The notes under the pieces: model-generated | The model's input: only the letters and a program-made list of their open reading frames with translations | Told to the model about the DNA's origin: nothing | The model's database searches: none | Program-made: the position numbers and the translations under genes | Part shown: piece by piece, positions 45,859 to 58,290 of the stretch | Layout: every line of letters begins with the position of its first letter | Numbering within the stretch: position 1 is the first letter of the stretch | DNA from: Prostheceraeus crozeri | Lineage: Eukaryota; Platyhelminthes; Polycladida; Euryleptidae | NCBI GenBank assembly: GCA_907163375.1 | Contig: CAJQUW010005305.1 | Coordinates: forward strand, 62,001 to 126,000 | Direction: 5' to 3' | Length of the DNA: 64,000 nt

Positions 45859-48800
45859 AATATACTTGCAAAATACACAAAAGAATCATGATCCGTTATC
45901 TAAAATGTATGAGTCAGTAAACGTATGATAATTTGTCTGAACATTACCTGTAATAGGTTTATCTGATGTCTGTAGCCAAGGCGTAACCCACTCTGAGGAA
46001 ATATCATTGACGGAAGAGTCGATTGCTGATTAGATAGGCCTACTAAGGAACGGTTGGATCAGATTACGTCAAAGAACCGTCAAAAGATCTTATAGAGAGA
46101 AGTGAAACAAGACGAAATGTGTTTGATTATTGTAATTCCTAAGTTTGTTAAGGTTACATAGATTTATCTTAAGATTTTGATGATTCAACGAAGCATAGAA
46201 ATAATTCAAATAGGTTGATGAATTAAACATTCTGAAGAAAAAAGTCAATCACTTGAATCTGCTGGCCTACGTGAATATCAGCCATCATTATTGGCATTAA
46301 TACGATTACACGTTAGTAATACTTATAGCTCTTTTGTATTTTTTGTTTGTCGGCACTTGAATAAATTTTGTCGGCAAGCGATGCCCCCAAACTAATTTCC
46401 AATGCATAGTTGTACCACTGATTCGGTCATGATAAATGTGTAAGACAAAGTGTTTAAATATGTTAAGTGTGCAATCAACTCATTGCTCTAATGTATTTTT
46501 TTTGGCGACATGTCCGCCATCTTTTTTCGCCAAGATGATTTTCAGAAATTCACATTTACCAATTTCAAAAAGTTACTGTGACTAAAATTTATGGCAACAA
46601 CTCAATTTTCCAATTGATTCCTACCCAAAATTCATCAGGCTTCTCATATTTCATGCCAATTTTGATGATGGACGTGTCATTTCTGAATGGTATGGTTTTA
46701 CAGATGAAACAGTGGAGAAATTGCTTCATTTTGCGCTTAGATATTGTTTATCTACATATTTAAGATTGCATCTAATACAAATATTTCCTGGAAAGAGAAG
46801 AAAAGAATCCTTGCTTGCTTTTTCAGCAACATTTTTTGCCTATGATGGATATGCTACGCTTCCCATCACAGTGAAGGTCAACTCTGCGTGGTTGAAGCAC
46901 GTGACCCTTGTGTGTGTCCTAAAACATCACAGCATGCCTCTATATTATCGATGTCTTAAGTCACTGTGCCCAGAGTAACCAGCTGTTGGAAATTCCACCG
47001 TCATCATGAGAATTGAACGAGATGCTCCCACACAAATAACTCGACGTTTACACTTGTGACGTCATACTGAATCGTTGTCTGACTGTTGTTATTAAAGAGT
47101 ATAGCAGACAGCGACAGACAATGACTCAGTGAGACTGTGTGAACGACAGGCTGAATGGCGCATGGTGTTATAAATTTTGCTGAAGACGAATCATTCTGAC
47201 CGCGTAAAATGGCGTCTGGTAAGTTGTTGTTAATGATAGTAGGTTCATTCAACTAAAATCGTCAAATTTGCGCAACACCTAGTGAAAGGTCACTGCATAT
47301 AATGCAGTTGATGTCTCATGAACACGGTTCTACATCTCAGTTAGCAAGAGTATAACTTTTCAGTGCCAATTCATTTATGTTCAACTACATAGTCCACTAA
47401 AACTCATTTATGACAAGGTTCATTGTTGACGTACATCCCATTCATCTAGTGGTTGATGTAGTATAAAAAATTATGACGCATTCAACTGGATCAGTAAGTC
47501 GATCAAATTTTTGGCATATAATGAAAGTAAAAGCAATCACCATAAATGCAGACAGTGCGTTAATTTTCACCACGTGAACTATACATGAGCAACTAATTTC
47601 GCAAAAATGATCCGGTTCAACCCAGTTTACCACATGAATGTCAGAAGAATAGATTCTTCCAAGTTGCGATGTTGAATAGTGAGCGTTCTTTAAGAACAGT
47701 TTCAGTAGGCCTATTTAAGAAAAAGGAATGGCAGCTGACGAAAGGTGGGTCATTATGGGAGTTGGTACTTTCATTTTAAGAAAATAAGCGGTTCTGCAGC
47801 CTAATTCAATCAGCTAATATAAAGTTGATTTTGTATTACCAACTCATGACCTGATTTGATGATGATTGATCAGACATTAAATGACGTATTATTCGCACGC
47901 AATGTTGCGTGTAAATAACCGGATAACTGAGGCCCAGTTATTCCCCCGTGAAAGTGTGTACCAACAGCCGAAACTATGCAGGGAGGTTATTTAGACGAGA
48001 CAATTCTTCGAAATACGAATTATTTTGAATGGTTAAATTTTTGTATGACATCATGATTACTGCCAAATATTCTGCAAAATATTTTTTAGCAATAATCGCT
48101 AGAATTGAGCACCTATTTCTTAGAAGTGGATATCTGTTGAACAAGTTACCCATCATTCATTCACAGTAGGGCTATCTTATTCATATAGTACAGCTTGCCT
48201 AATCGAATTCACCGGAAATTTCAGAGTTATGTATTTTGCACATCATTATCTGCTGAATATGTCTCTTTAGCAATTATACAGCTTTCAATTTTAAATAAAA
48301 TCGGTATGTTTGAGAACATTTTTTGGCATATCAGAAGGTACAAATTGAAGACCTTATATAATCTCTGTGAGTAGTCATATTCAAAAATTTCAAGCGGGCA
48401 TTGATTACCTTGCTTCGTAGTTCGGGTGATGCTTTTTGACATCAGGTAAAATAGAACGAATCAGACACTGATGGTGCGAAATCTATTTATCTGCTCAATG
48501 ATGGGCACTACAACATGATGATTTATGTCAGTGATTATTAATGTAGGTCTATACGTATGTATATGCACTTGTATCATAGGTTAGTGGGTATTAACCCTAA
48601 AGTTCATAGTGTTGCATTTTTTTCGCAATAGATCAGGTATACTACTTATTTTACATATAATCCTCCGAATTTTTTTTCTATGACCCTGCGATCTTTCTGA
48701 TGATGAATGATGATCAAATAATTTTGGCTTTCTTACAGGTCCCGTGTTTTGATTTCCCTCCTCAATGCTATGAATGAAATTTCAATAAATTATTTTTTTT

Positions 48801-51800
48801 TTTTTTTTCGTTTTTATATTATTCATATGCAGATAGACACAAGCAGCATGTCGGAAGCTGAAATTTACAGGTTATCTTATCAAAATATCTAAAAAAAAAA
48901 AACAAAAACGGCGCTGAATATGAAAACTTTGGTTGTACTTGATTATGAAAATTTAGGTAGTTTGTTGCACTTTTCGCAACAGTATGCAAAAAATCACACT
49001 ATTGTGCATTTTCGCAACAAACCGAAATTTGAATTTTTGTGCTCATTAAAAGCTTTCACGATTGAAAGTAGTAAGTAAGTAAATGAACTCATTTATCGCT
49101 GTCTCTTGTCTAGTGCTTGACGCGATGGACGAGATATTTCCAACATCGTCATATGCCTATGCTCTATGTCGTAAATTTTTTTTTTAAATTTTTTAAATCA
49201 CGTGTTCGGCGATACGCGAATAAAAGCGAACAAATATTATTATTATTATTGACATTATCCTACCAGAGTTAGCAGAAAATGCCAATATCGATCGAGATTG
49301 TGTGTGTGATATTGGGTTGTGGGGTGTGCAGCAAAATATGCTGAAAAGAATCAAACGATCTTATCACGTTACTACCCAGGATTCATCCGGAGTTGGATGG
49401 AACAAAACTAACACATCAGTCAGAATCAGCAGCCGCCGAGTCGGTTTCTATTCAGGAGATGCAGTAAACAACAACAACGACAGGAGATTTACCTGAATTT
49501 CGGAAGCAGAAAAGCAGAAACTGATTTTGACACTCACTTTACGACTGAAGTAGGCCTAAATAATTGTGCACTCTACCTAACAGATGAGTTTCTGGAGACT
49601 GTTATAGGATTTACAAATCTCAAGGGCTCGGCAAATCAATCCAAATTCAAAATTTTTTTATTGGTGAGAATGATTTGATATTATATATATGCTGTGACCT
49701 TATACATTTGTTGAGTTGAGGGTTACGAGACGCTGCCGGAAAAATAAAATAATTCAGCTGAGGGTCAGGTAGAATATAAACTGTAAATCGCTATGAATCT
49801 AACAAAAGCTAAAACGCTTTGCTTTTGCTTGCAGACAGCAACAACCCAACAAAAATTCAAAATTTTTCAAGTTTGATATTTATTTAACCATTTCCGCGAG
49901 GCAGATTCCAAGACAGAGAGAGAGAGTGTTTTTCTGTTGGATGAAAACTTAAAAAGTAAAAAAAACTAAAAAGTCAGCTTCGTCATACAAAAATGCAAAA
50001 ACCCAAAAAAATGGGCTGTAAAATGTTCATGATGGTGTGTGTGAGTGTAGTATTGTTTCAAATCTAGATTTTTAACCGGAAATTAGGATGAGGAAATTCG
50101 TTACCAACCATTCAGTCGTTGCACATCAGTCGTTGGTCAGTTGTGCGGTACGCTGCAGGGTCTAGAGATTACAAAGAATCATGAAGTATTTTTTGACAAA
50201 CTGTGATTCCTGCCGTTTTTGCTGTGTGAATCTTGCCAAACGAGGGATTACTGTAGAGGAGCACACTTCAGATTAGTACAGAGAAGGGTCTTCTGATGAA
50301 AGGTCGATGAAACAAGAAGGCAGGTCGTCGATGAATGTCATGTTGTGGACCGGCATGTCGGTCAATAAAAGTGGAAGCAGTCAAGGTGTTAGATAAATCA
50401 GAAGTTCTACGTTTGCTCACTTTGTTGTCCCTAATCAGAAATGGAACGTGTTTTGTCGTTTGAGCAAAAAAGAAAAAAAAAGATTTTCCTTGATGTGTTC
50501 TTGATTGTTACAGTACATGGGGTTTGTTGATTCAAGTTAGTTGTTAATTCACACATATTCGGATAAAAGTAAATTCAAAAAAATAAAATTAAAAAAGATT
50601 TTTTTTAAACATTTTTTTTTTTTCTTTTTTTTTTATCTTGGTTGTGGAATAATAGGAATAGCACTATAGGAGAGTGAAAAGTGGTGAAAAAAAGCAAAAA
50701 GAAGGTGGCTGAAATTTAAGAAAAAGCCAACTCATCTCTCAAGACGTCCCTCCAATCCAAATCAAGTCGGATCTCCTCTGATACCACAAAAGCGAAAACC
50801 ATAAATCTAAAAAACAAAAAAATGCCAGGTGTCCACCTACGTCTGATGCAAAAAATGCATTTGGTTTTTGTGCGTGATGATGGGGTCCTTTGTTGATGCA
50901 TTTGTGCAGGGAATGGTGGTTTTGCGTTTGTTGCAGGATCGTGAGGAACGTGTGCGGAATGTCGCGGAAATGTCAAGTGAAATTGTGCATCGGAAAAAAC
51001 AGAAGAAATGATCGTAAATCAGATAAAAAAAATAATTATTATTTTTGTTATGAATATTTTGTAATATGATTTCTTTGAATTATGTTATGCTGTTTTTGTA
51101 ATTTTTTTAGTTTTTTGTAACTTTGGCTTTAAAATTTGTAAATTGTAAAATTGGTTAAAAATAAAAACCAATATGTTTTCTTATTAGTGTACACCAAAAA
51201 GTTGGATAAAGACATCTCTATTTAACTCGTATCAAATTTATATGCAAATATGCATTTGTATTCTTTATTTTTTTTGGAATTTTTTTTAGAAAAGAGCTAT
51301 TTGTCAAATTATATTTTATATATGTATATATTTATACATACAATTGTTCAGTAATTAATACTACAAATTTTATAAACAACATCGTACATCTTAACAGCTT
51401 CAAAACTAGGTTAGTTGCAAAACTCAACATACCGTAAAAATTTGAAAATAACAAAATTAAAAGAAAACAATACATAAAATATTGAAAATTAAAAAGAAAA
51501 TCCTACAAAAACATCAAAAAATAATAAATTTATAATCAAACAAAAAAATGCAATTATATTGTTGCGAAAAATGCAAAGCGTGCGTTTATGCATAGTTTAA
51601 AAACAATGCAAAAAAACTTCTTTGTAAGGTATGCACACATATTTTCGAAAAAGCAATTTGTTTGTGTTTAATGGGTGTGTGTAATGAATTCAATTTTTGT
51701 TAATGTAGGCCTACAGATAGACAACGTGAAGTTCCACAACACACCAAAAAAATGACAGACTTACATATCTATTTGACTTCATCATAATGTATTGTACTAT

Positions 51801-52541
51801 ATCGACCGTCAAGTTAATCGTCCACCTATCATAGCGAATCTAACATCTACTTGTAATGACGTTGTTCGCTATTGCTTGTTATTTTATTTTTTATCTAAGC
51901 TTATAGCCGAAGCTTAATAATCAAATTATTATTAATTTAGGAAAGGTCTTCCTTCTACCAAAAAATATACTATATGAACTGCGTATGACAACGTAAAGTG
52001 TAGCGATGTCAACAGCTTGATCTAACTTCGTCTGTTCGACGCATCATTGCTACTCGTGTATGCATTGTTCTCTCTACTTCTTCGTCTCATTCACTGCCAT
52101 TTGAGGGATGTGGCGCAGTCATCATCGCTTCACGAATTGTAGAGAAATGACTTTGTTGACCTCAAGAGCCTTCTGCTCAGACGTTGAGGTCACTGACAAC
52201 TCAGATGAAGCTGCCGGTATCGCTGCACTTCAAGTCATCGCTTCTAATTCAAAAAGAACATATCTGATTTGCCATAATTTGGTATGTGGCTAGAGATATC
52301 CTCACCTACGTGTGTTTAAAGTTTTGTGACGATTGATTCATTTCTACGACTTTTGGACAAATTTGAAAACGTTGAGGATAACCCACAAGTACCGTTTTTT
52401 ATTTGTGTTCTGCATTTGTGACATGAGTCTCATTCGCCTGACGATGACTGTCTGTGCCGTTCGAAAGGTCTCGCCTAAATAGACATTTTTACCGAAATAT
52501 CACGGTTTTCGGCCTCCGTCAAATAGAAAATAATCAGTCAA

Positions 52542-53347
52542 GTCGATTATTTGGCGAAAAAATGGAAGTATTTATTTCTAGTCCTGGCACTCGTTGAATG
52601 AAGAATGTAAGTGTTAATTTCGGGTTAGATGGTAGTGAGACCGCAACTAGTCAACCAACTGAAGTAAAGTGATTGTACATGTAGTTAGCACCAGTTAGCA
52701 ACAACAATATGTTTGGGATAAAATTATACACTGTTGAATGTAGGATTGGAAACTTATTACGCCGCCGCACTAGTTAAGTGTTTATTAACAAATGAGAAAC
52801 GTTGGTTTATTTTATATAACTTTATAATATAAATTTCGTTGGAAGACCTTTTGTGAATTGATACAGCCTATAATATTCCAACCGATAAAATCAAATCTAC
52901 GTTTGCTTAATTCAAGTGTCAGATGTCCCAAATGCTTTAACTCTGTCGATTATTTGGCGAAAAAATGGAAGTATTTATTTCTAGTCCTGGCACTCGTTGA
53001 ATGAAGAATGTAAGTGTTAATTTCGGGTTAGATGGTAGTGAGACCGCAACTAGTCAACCAACTGAAGTAAAGTGATTGTACATGTAGTTAGCACCAGTTA
53101 GCAACAACAATATGTTTGGGATAAAATTATACACTGTTGAATGTAGGATTGGAAACTTATTACGCCGCCGCACTAGTTAAGTGTTTATTAACAAATGAGA
53201 AACGTTGGTTTATTTTATATAACTTTATAATATAAATTTCGTTGGAAGACCTTTTGTGAATTGATACAGCCTATAATATTCCAACCGATAAAATCAAATC
53301 TACGTTTGCTTAATTCAAGTGTCAGATGTCCCAAATGCTTTAACTTG
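52542..53347 (+). repeat. 403-bp perfect or near-perfect tandem duplication
   Basis: GTCGATTATTTGGCG starts at 52542 and again at 52945, and the following sequence through CAAATGCTTTAACT appears identical in both. It is non-coding. Such identity means a very recent duplication or an assembly artefact. Confidence 0.95.
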
Positions 53348-53349
53348 CT

Positions 53350-53671
53350 TCTGAATGTTTCGTGTTGATTTCCTTTTTTTCTGTTGTGAATATAGTTTTA
53401 TTTTTCAGCGATTTGCCGGAAGCCGAGGAACTATTGTGTTGATTGCTCAATATATTCAAATGCAATTAATACAAAGTATCTGCAGCTTAAGGCAGGAGCA
53501 TCATTCATCATCTGAATGTTTCGTGTTGATTTCCTTTTTTTCTGTTGTGAATATAGTTTTATTTTTCAGCGATTTGCCGGAAGCCGAGGAACTATTGTGT
53601 TGATTGCTCAATATATTCAAATGCAATTAATACAAAGTATCTGCAGCTTAAGGCAGGATCATCATTCATCA
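53350..53671 (+). repeat. 161-bp tandem duplication
   Basis: CTGAATGTTTCGTGTTGATT occurs at 53350 and 53511; the two units differ by about one base (GAGCATC or GATCATC). The unit contains a possible acceptor (TTTTTCAG before CGATTTGCCGG). It directly follows the 403-bp duplication. Confidence 0.95.
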
Positions 53672-54229
53672 TTTTTCCTTATTTTCATCAGACCTGTCAC
53701 TTACTTACTAACAATCAATATTTTAGTGATTATTTTAGTGAATTGAAATCTAAAACTGATCAATGAATGCATGCACAACTGGTTATCAACAAGAAGATGA
53801 AGTATTTATAGATTCCAGACAAAGATTACAATATGTTCAGTGGGCAAAAGTTGGCAAATGCATTAATATAGGAAAACAATCATATAACACCCACATCAAT
53901 GTGTAGATAAATGAGTGGTTTACGTTCGTACCTTAACAATCAATTAATTTCTATGCCAAATCAACTCTGACATTCTAACCATAGAAATGGAACTTCATCT
54001 ATGTTTTTGTCTTCCAAACGTCTACGGATAACTATGTGATTTTTCGCTGATTCATAGCTTTGACATAGCTATTCAGTCCCTTCCATTTAATAATTCAATT
54101 GTCTTCTGTTATCAATTGAGATATCAAATAAAACTGCTTATAAGAGCTGGCGAAAAAGTAATATCATAGATGTCCCCACAAATCATGCTTTGATTGCATA
54201 CTTCTCTTATATACTTACTTTGGTGTAAG

Positions 54230-54577
54230 ATGTCGGCAGAGTTTGAACGCTGGCATGACTTTTGGCGACAGCAGCCATCGTCCAACCGATTGGAGCTCAG
54301 CTTGACGGAGGCGCTGAGAGAGTGTGATAAGAATCTCTATCCAAATGTACATAAACTCCTAACCATTTTTTTGATCACCCCAGTGACAACATGTACAGCT
54401 GAGAGATCTTTCAGCCTGCTTCGCTTACTTAAAACCCATCATAGGGCAATGATGGGCCAAACGCGTCTAAACGGACTCGCACTTCTGGCCGTTCACAAGG
54501 ACATTAAGTTGTGTTACGATTCCGTTGTACAGGAATATGCGAGAATATTTGATTCTCGATTGCGATTGATAGAATAA
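54230..54577 (+). CDS. hAT transposase C-terminal (dimerisation) exon
   Basis: It encodes MSAEFERWHDFWRQQ, then SLTEALRECDKNLYPNVHKL and ITPVTTCTAERSFSLLRLLK, ending DSRLRLIE. The (P)V(T/S)...AERSFS.L..LK....R..M....L..LA block is the hallmark of the hAT C-terminal dimerisation region, closest in style to ZMYM1/TTF-type hAT proteins. The upstream RNase H-like D residues are not in this frame. The in-frame ATG at 54230 may be internal: TGGTGTAAG precedes it, and the natural start could be a splice acceptor. The exon itself has no break, which agrees with the element being fairly recent. Confidence 0.75.
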   Translation: MSAEFERWHDFWRQQPSSNRLELSLTEALRECDKNLYPNVHKLLTIFLITPVTTCTAERSFSLLRLLKTHHRAMMGQTRLNGLALLAVHKDIKLCYDSVVQEYARIFDSRLRLIE

Positions 54578-55196
54578 ATTTGCATCATATTATTATCCGT
54601 TATATTCATCCATTTTTATAATATCTATTGAATACATATAGGCTAATGAATGCATCAGAGATATGCATGTACCGGTACTATTATATGTATATACATTCGT
54701 TTAATATATTTTGAACGCAGTTTTACAGATTTTTGTATTGTTTGAGCGCAAGTGTATATGATATTTGATTTGGCTTGATTCAACAGGTAAATCACATGCA
54801 GCTAAATCGACTAGGTCTATTCATACAAGTTCTAAAATTTTTGAGGTCAGTATTCAAATACATGTATCATCCCCCCCCGAACGAAAATCCTGGGTACGCG
54901 CCTGATAACAATACAGAATCAAGAAGGAAGTACCATTGCGAAGTGGAACTAAAAACAACTTTACAGAACCGAATAAAAGATTGGTTATAGCGTCGCGTCC
55001 TTGATAAGGGAGGCAACTATGCTGTTGATGAATGACAGGTATTTGCAGAAGCCGATCTAGGAGCAAATAGTTCGCAAAGTAGATCGGACGTTGATTTAAC
55101 AATTTTTTCAAAAAGTTTCAAACAACTTCTTAAGCAGGCCTTAAGCAGTAAGTCATTTTCACATCTTGCTCTACGTACAGTCGTAAATTTCGGAGA

Positions 55197-55547
55197 ATGT
55201 GTATCCTCCTACCTTCTAGAGGCCTTTTTTACAACACAACTAATGTGTTCATTCCATTTAAGATTGTTAAAAAAGTAACACCCAGGAAAAGGAAAGACTG
55301 TGTACGACGTAGCATTGAGGTGGATGACAAAAAGATATCTTTCATTACGAGGTTGCTTATATCTATTACAAGCATGGAAGTGGATAATAGTACACTAGAA
55401 TGGAAGTTTGATATCTTGCCTATGTACAATGATGGCACATGGAAAAATCTATGGTTTGTAGATCAGATTCGATCTAAAACATTGTATCAAAGTGAAACTA
55501 TTTGCCAAGTTGGTTGTGGAAGTTGTGGAATTACAGGATTTTCATAA
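55197..55547 (+). CDS. Unrecognised ORF sharing a dispersed repeat
   Basis: A 116-codon frame. Its second half (EVDNSTLEWKFDILPMYNDG, KNLWFVDQIRSKTLY) is encoded by the 127-bp repeat that also occurs at 42322-42448, so it is probably part of a transposable element. The first half contains basic stretches (KIVKKVTPRKRKDCVRRS). No family was recognised. It may also be chance. Confidence 0.3.
   Translation: MCILLPSRGLFYNTTNVFIPFKIVKKVTPRKRKDCVRRSIEVDDKKISFITRLLISITSMEVDNSTLEWKFDILPMYNDGTWKNLWFVDQIRSKTLYQSETICQVGCGSCGITGFS
55377..55503 (+). repeat. 127-bp dispersed repeat, copy B
   Basis: See 42322-42448 for the partner copy; about three mismatches. Confidence 0.95.
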
Positions 55548-55979
55548 TAGAATTGCAAGTGAGATGGCGGCATTGTTTTATGTGAAATAGCCTACTATTC
55601 CATGGATTAATATAGTGTGTCTATTTGTCTGACAACAATTTTCCAATATTGGAATGCGAATTAAAAATTGGTTCACAAAGTCATAATTGAAAGTGGTCGG
55701 TGTGCTGTTTCTAAGAACATCTGAAGAATTCACAGTTAGAAAGTCTAATTATTGGATACTTTCTTCTTCAAGCGCCTAAGAAACCTGGCGCTTTTCTGGA
55801 ATAAACACATTGAAAGTTTCTTTACCGACAATCATTTCTCAAATAAATGAAATGTCGCTGCAATTTTTCAATTAATCATTGAATGACACGTGCTATTTTG
55901 GAAGCTGATATTCGAATGCATGAAGAGATTTTGAAAATTTTTCAAATTTAGTGAACAGGGGATGCCAGTAATGGGAAAA

Positions 55980-56430
55980 AGACCGTTACAGGACACCATA
56001 AAATTCAAAAAATAGTATCTTTAAAAACGACATAAATTCATGAATTTTGTCCCTTTTACAGGTTTTTAAGACCTAAATTCATAAATTTAGACCATTTAAA
56101 AAGTACCATTTTTTTAAAAACGACATAAATTCATGAATTTGAACCCTTTTTCAGGTTATGAAGACCTAAGTTCATAAATTTAGGCGTTTTTAAAAATTAC
56201 CAATTTTTCAAATTTTTCAAAATCTCAAATTTGAGAATTACAATTTTTACCTTGAAAATCATGACCGTTCCAGGACACCGAAAAAATCATAAAAGTTAAG
56301 AATCTCAAATTTGTGAATTACAATTTTCACCCCCAAAATCATGACCGTTCCAGGACACCGAAAATCATAAAAGTTGAGAATTTCAAATTCATGAATTTTA
56401 TCCATCTTTCAGGTTTTTTAAAATATATCA
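55980..56430 (+). repeat. Terminal-region repeats of the Polinton
   Basis: CCGTTNCAGGACACC occurs three times (about 55983, 56270 and 56345), the last two followed by AAATCATAAAAGTT. Between them are palindromic AAATTCATGAATTT and AAATTCATAAATTTA words. Such internally repetitive ends are common in Polinton terminal inverted repeats; the partner end is not in view. Confidence 0.6.
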
Positions 56431-56431
56431 T

Positions 56432-56887
56432 GTGACTAATAATATTTCTTTAAAAATGGATGAAGCAAAAGTAGAAGAAACCGCAAGAATATATCCTTCG
56501 TTATCACAGTTAAAAATAAGTGAATTGAATAAAGAAAAACACAAAGATAGAGTACGTTATATGAAAGATAAGGAATCTCAATTATTATTAAGATTAGAGC
56601 ATTATAAAAAATTAAGAAAGAGATGGACTAAAGTTAAGAATGTAACACAAGGAATTGGCATATTCTTAACAATAAGTTTAGGTGCTTTAACAATTGTTAT
56701 ATCTTCAGGTGTTTTAGTAATTCCAGTAGTTGCTACTGCTTTAACAGGTACGGGTGTTTTTGCAACTTCACTTGTTACAATGTTAGATAAATCTTTAATA
56801 ACTAAGAAACGAAAATCATTAAAAACTAAGCATTTACATATTAAAGAAGTCTATGAAACTACATTAGTACTTTCAAAAAGTATGTGA
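56432..56887 (+). CDS. Polinton small membrane protein
   Basis: It is a 151-residue protein in the virus-like element. Residues ~1-65 are charged and helical (LNKEKHKDRVRYMKDKESQ). Residues ~75-120 are strongly hydrophobic (GIFLTISLGALTIVISSGVL, then VIPVVATALTG), enough for one or two membrane spans, and a basic tail follows. Small membrane proteins of unknown role are common in Polintons and adintoviruses. It is the first plus-strand gene after the terminal region. No specific function can be assigned. Confidence 0.6.
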   Translation: MTNNISLKMDEAKVEETARIYPSLSQLKISELNKEKHKDRVRYMKDKESQLLLRLEHYKKLRKRWTKVKNVTQGIGIFLTISLGALTIVISSGVLVIPVVATALTGTGVFATSLVTMLDKSLITKKRKSLKTKHLHIKEVYETTLVLSKSM

Positions 56888-57167
56888 TGATAATGTTATT
56901 ACGTTAGATGAGATTGAAAAATTTGATCAAATAGCTAATGAAGTAAATCAAACCTTTCAATTACAGTCCGAAAAAGTTGATGATTAGAATAAACAGGATG
57001 GCAAAATTTCTGGTGATGGTAAATTTCTAGTGAAGAAAATGACAAAATTTTTTTAGAAGAGCTAAAAACTTTAAGCGAAAATTTAAGCAAAACTTTATTA
57101 AACAAAACTTAAAACCAGAAACCTTTAAACGAAAAGATGTAAGACAACAAAGCAATAAAAAAATAAT

Positions 57168-58067
57168 TTGTTCAGTAAAATGTTTTTGTTGTATTCCAAT
57201 GTTACCACAAAATTCAAATATTATATTTTAAAAATGGATAAAATTAAAGCTGATAATCAAAAAAGAATTAAACAATTAGAAGAGTTAATAAAACAAACAA
57301 ATATTATGAAAGAAAATCATCTTCAACATAGATTGATAAAAGCTGGTATTCAATCTGATATGTTTGAAAAAATGCAGCAAACCGAGCAAGTGAAAACTAA
57401 TTTTGAGAAAACTATGAAACCATTTAAAACTCTTGAAAAAGAAAGTACAAATAATGATAAACAAGTTGATATAACAGATCCAGAGCACAAAACTATATTA
57501 GATGACTATGGTTTACTAGAATCAAACATTAATAAGAAATTACCAAAATCTATGCAATTTGAACATTCTATTTCATTTATAGATGGAAAAACAATACCTA
57601 GATTTCATCTCGGACAAAAGGAAATATTTCCACAACCTTTTCGAGGTTTAATTTTTTCACCAGATAAATATCCTTTTAATTTAGATAGAAATTTTGTTGA
57701 TCTTTTAAGAGGAGCAGATTTAAATAATTATGCTGTAGAAGATCTCATAAAATATAAAGCTATGTTAGATAGAGTTGGTGCAGTAAAATCTCTAAGACGT
57801 TATAAACAATTAGAAAATTTATTATCAACGGGAGTTAAAGTAGGAAAAGGTTTTAAAACAGAAACAACTGTATTTTTACCAGATGATCCACAAGAATTAC
57901 TAAATAGATTAAATATTTTAATATCTGCAATAAAAGAAGGACATAATTCTAGTTTCAATGAAATTCATGCTATATTGAAAAGACTGTTAGAAAAGAAGAT
58001 TCTAAATGAAGAGGATTATAAAAGTATAACGGGACATCGGAGATGTCTTCCAGGGCTTCGCCCGTAG
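57168..58067 (+). CDS. Polinton coiled-coil protein of unknown role
   Basis: The frame spans 299 residues, though the ATG at 57234 (MDKIKADNQKRIKQLEELIK) is the more likely start, giving about 277. Residues to ~110 are charged and probably coiled-coil. The middle contains HLGQKEIFPQPFRGLIFSP and VEDLIKYKAMLDRVGAVKS. The position between the membrane protein and the capsid-like protein suggests a virion or assembly role, but this is inference. The very end runs into a pair of GC-rich hairpins. No family was named with confidence. Confidence 0.55.
   Translation: MFSKMFLLYSNVTTKFKYYILKMDKIKADNQKRIKQLEELIKQTNIMKENHLQHRLIKAGIQSDMFEKMQQTEQVKTNFEKTMKPFKTLEKESTNNDKQVDITDPEHKTILDDYGLLESNINKKLPKSMQFEHSISFIDGKTIPRFHLGQKEIFPQPFRGLIFSPDKYPFNLDRNFVDLLRGADLNNYAVEDLIKYKAMLDRVGAVKSLRRYKQLENLLSTGVKVGKGFKTETTVFLPDDPQELLNRLNILISAIKEGHNSSFNEIHAILKRLLEKKILNEEDYKSITGHRRCLPGLRP
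58027..58062 (+). terminator. Hairpin pair at the end of the coiled-coil gene
   Basis: GACATC-GGA-GATGTC is followed by GGGCTTCGCCC. Both are perfect small stems in otherwise AT-rich DNA. They may act at the RNA 3' end. Confidence 0.4.
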
Positions 58068-58290
58068 CTGAAATATGTTGTTGTTTTTAATTTTTTTTAT
58101 AAAAGACATTTATTCAAAATTTTAATTAAAAAATGTGTTCAGCAGATTTAGACAAAATTAATAATCATTTAGAAAATTTGACAGAGATTTTGGGTTCATC
58201 AAAATTTAGTACGACGTTAAAAATTATAACAACTACTTCATCACACACTTGTAATTTAGAATTTTAACAGACGGAAAATAGCTGCGAGTC

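Larger units (their letters stand above)
44520..54193. other. Interior of the 10.4-kb hAT element
   Basis: No upstream transposase exon could be recognised in about 9.7 kb. Runs of T (48785-48810, 50600-50635) and AT-rich sequence predominate at 48.5-51.6 kb. Reading frames of 60-90 residues occur but none resembles a known family; 46578-46978 and 50716-50976 are the longest clusters. A GC-richer island and two tandem duplications are listed separately. Confidence 0.5.
44497..54904 (+). mobile_element. 10.4-kb hAT-superfamily transposon
   Basis: The left end is CAGTGGCGTACCGTAGGGGG; the right end read in reverse is CAGGCGCGTACCCAGG. Both continue into G-runs followed by an ATTTTCGT-like word (ATTTTCGTAAC on the left; ATTTTCGTTC just before the G-run on the right). 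ATAACAAT flanks each side (44489-44496 and 54905-54912), a perfect 8-bp target duplication. The transposase C-terminus is at 54230-54577. At 10.4 kb it is much longer than most hAT elements, so it has either large introns or insertions. Confidence 0.85.
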
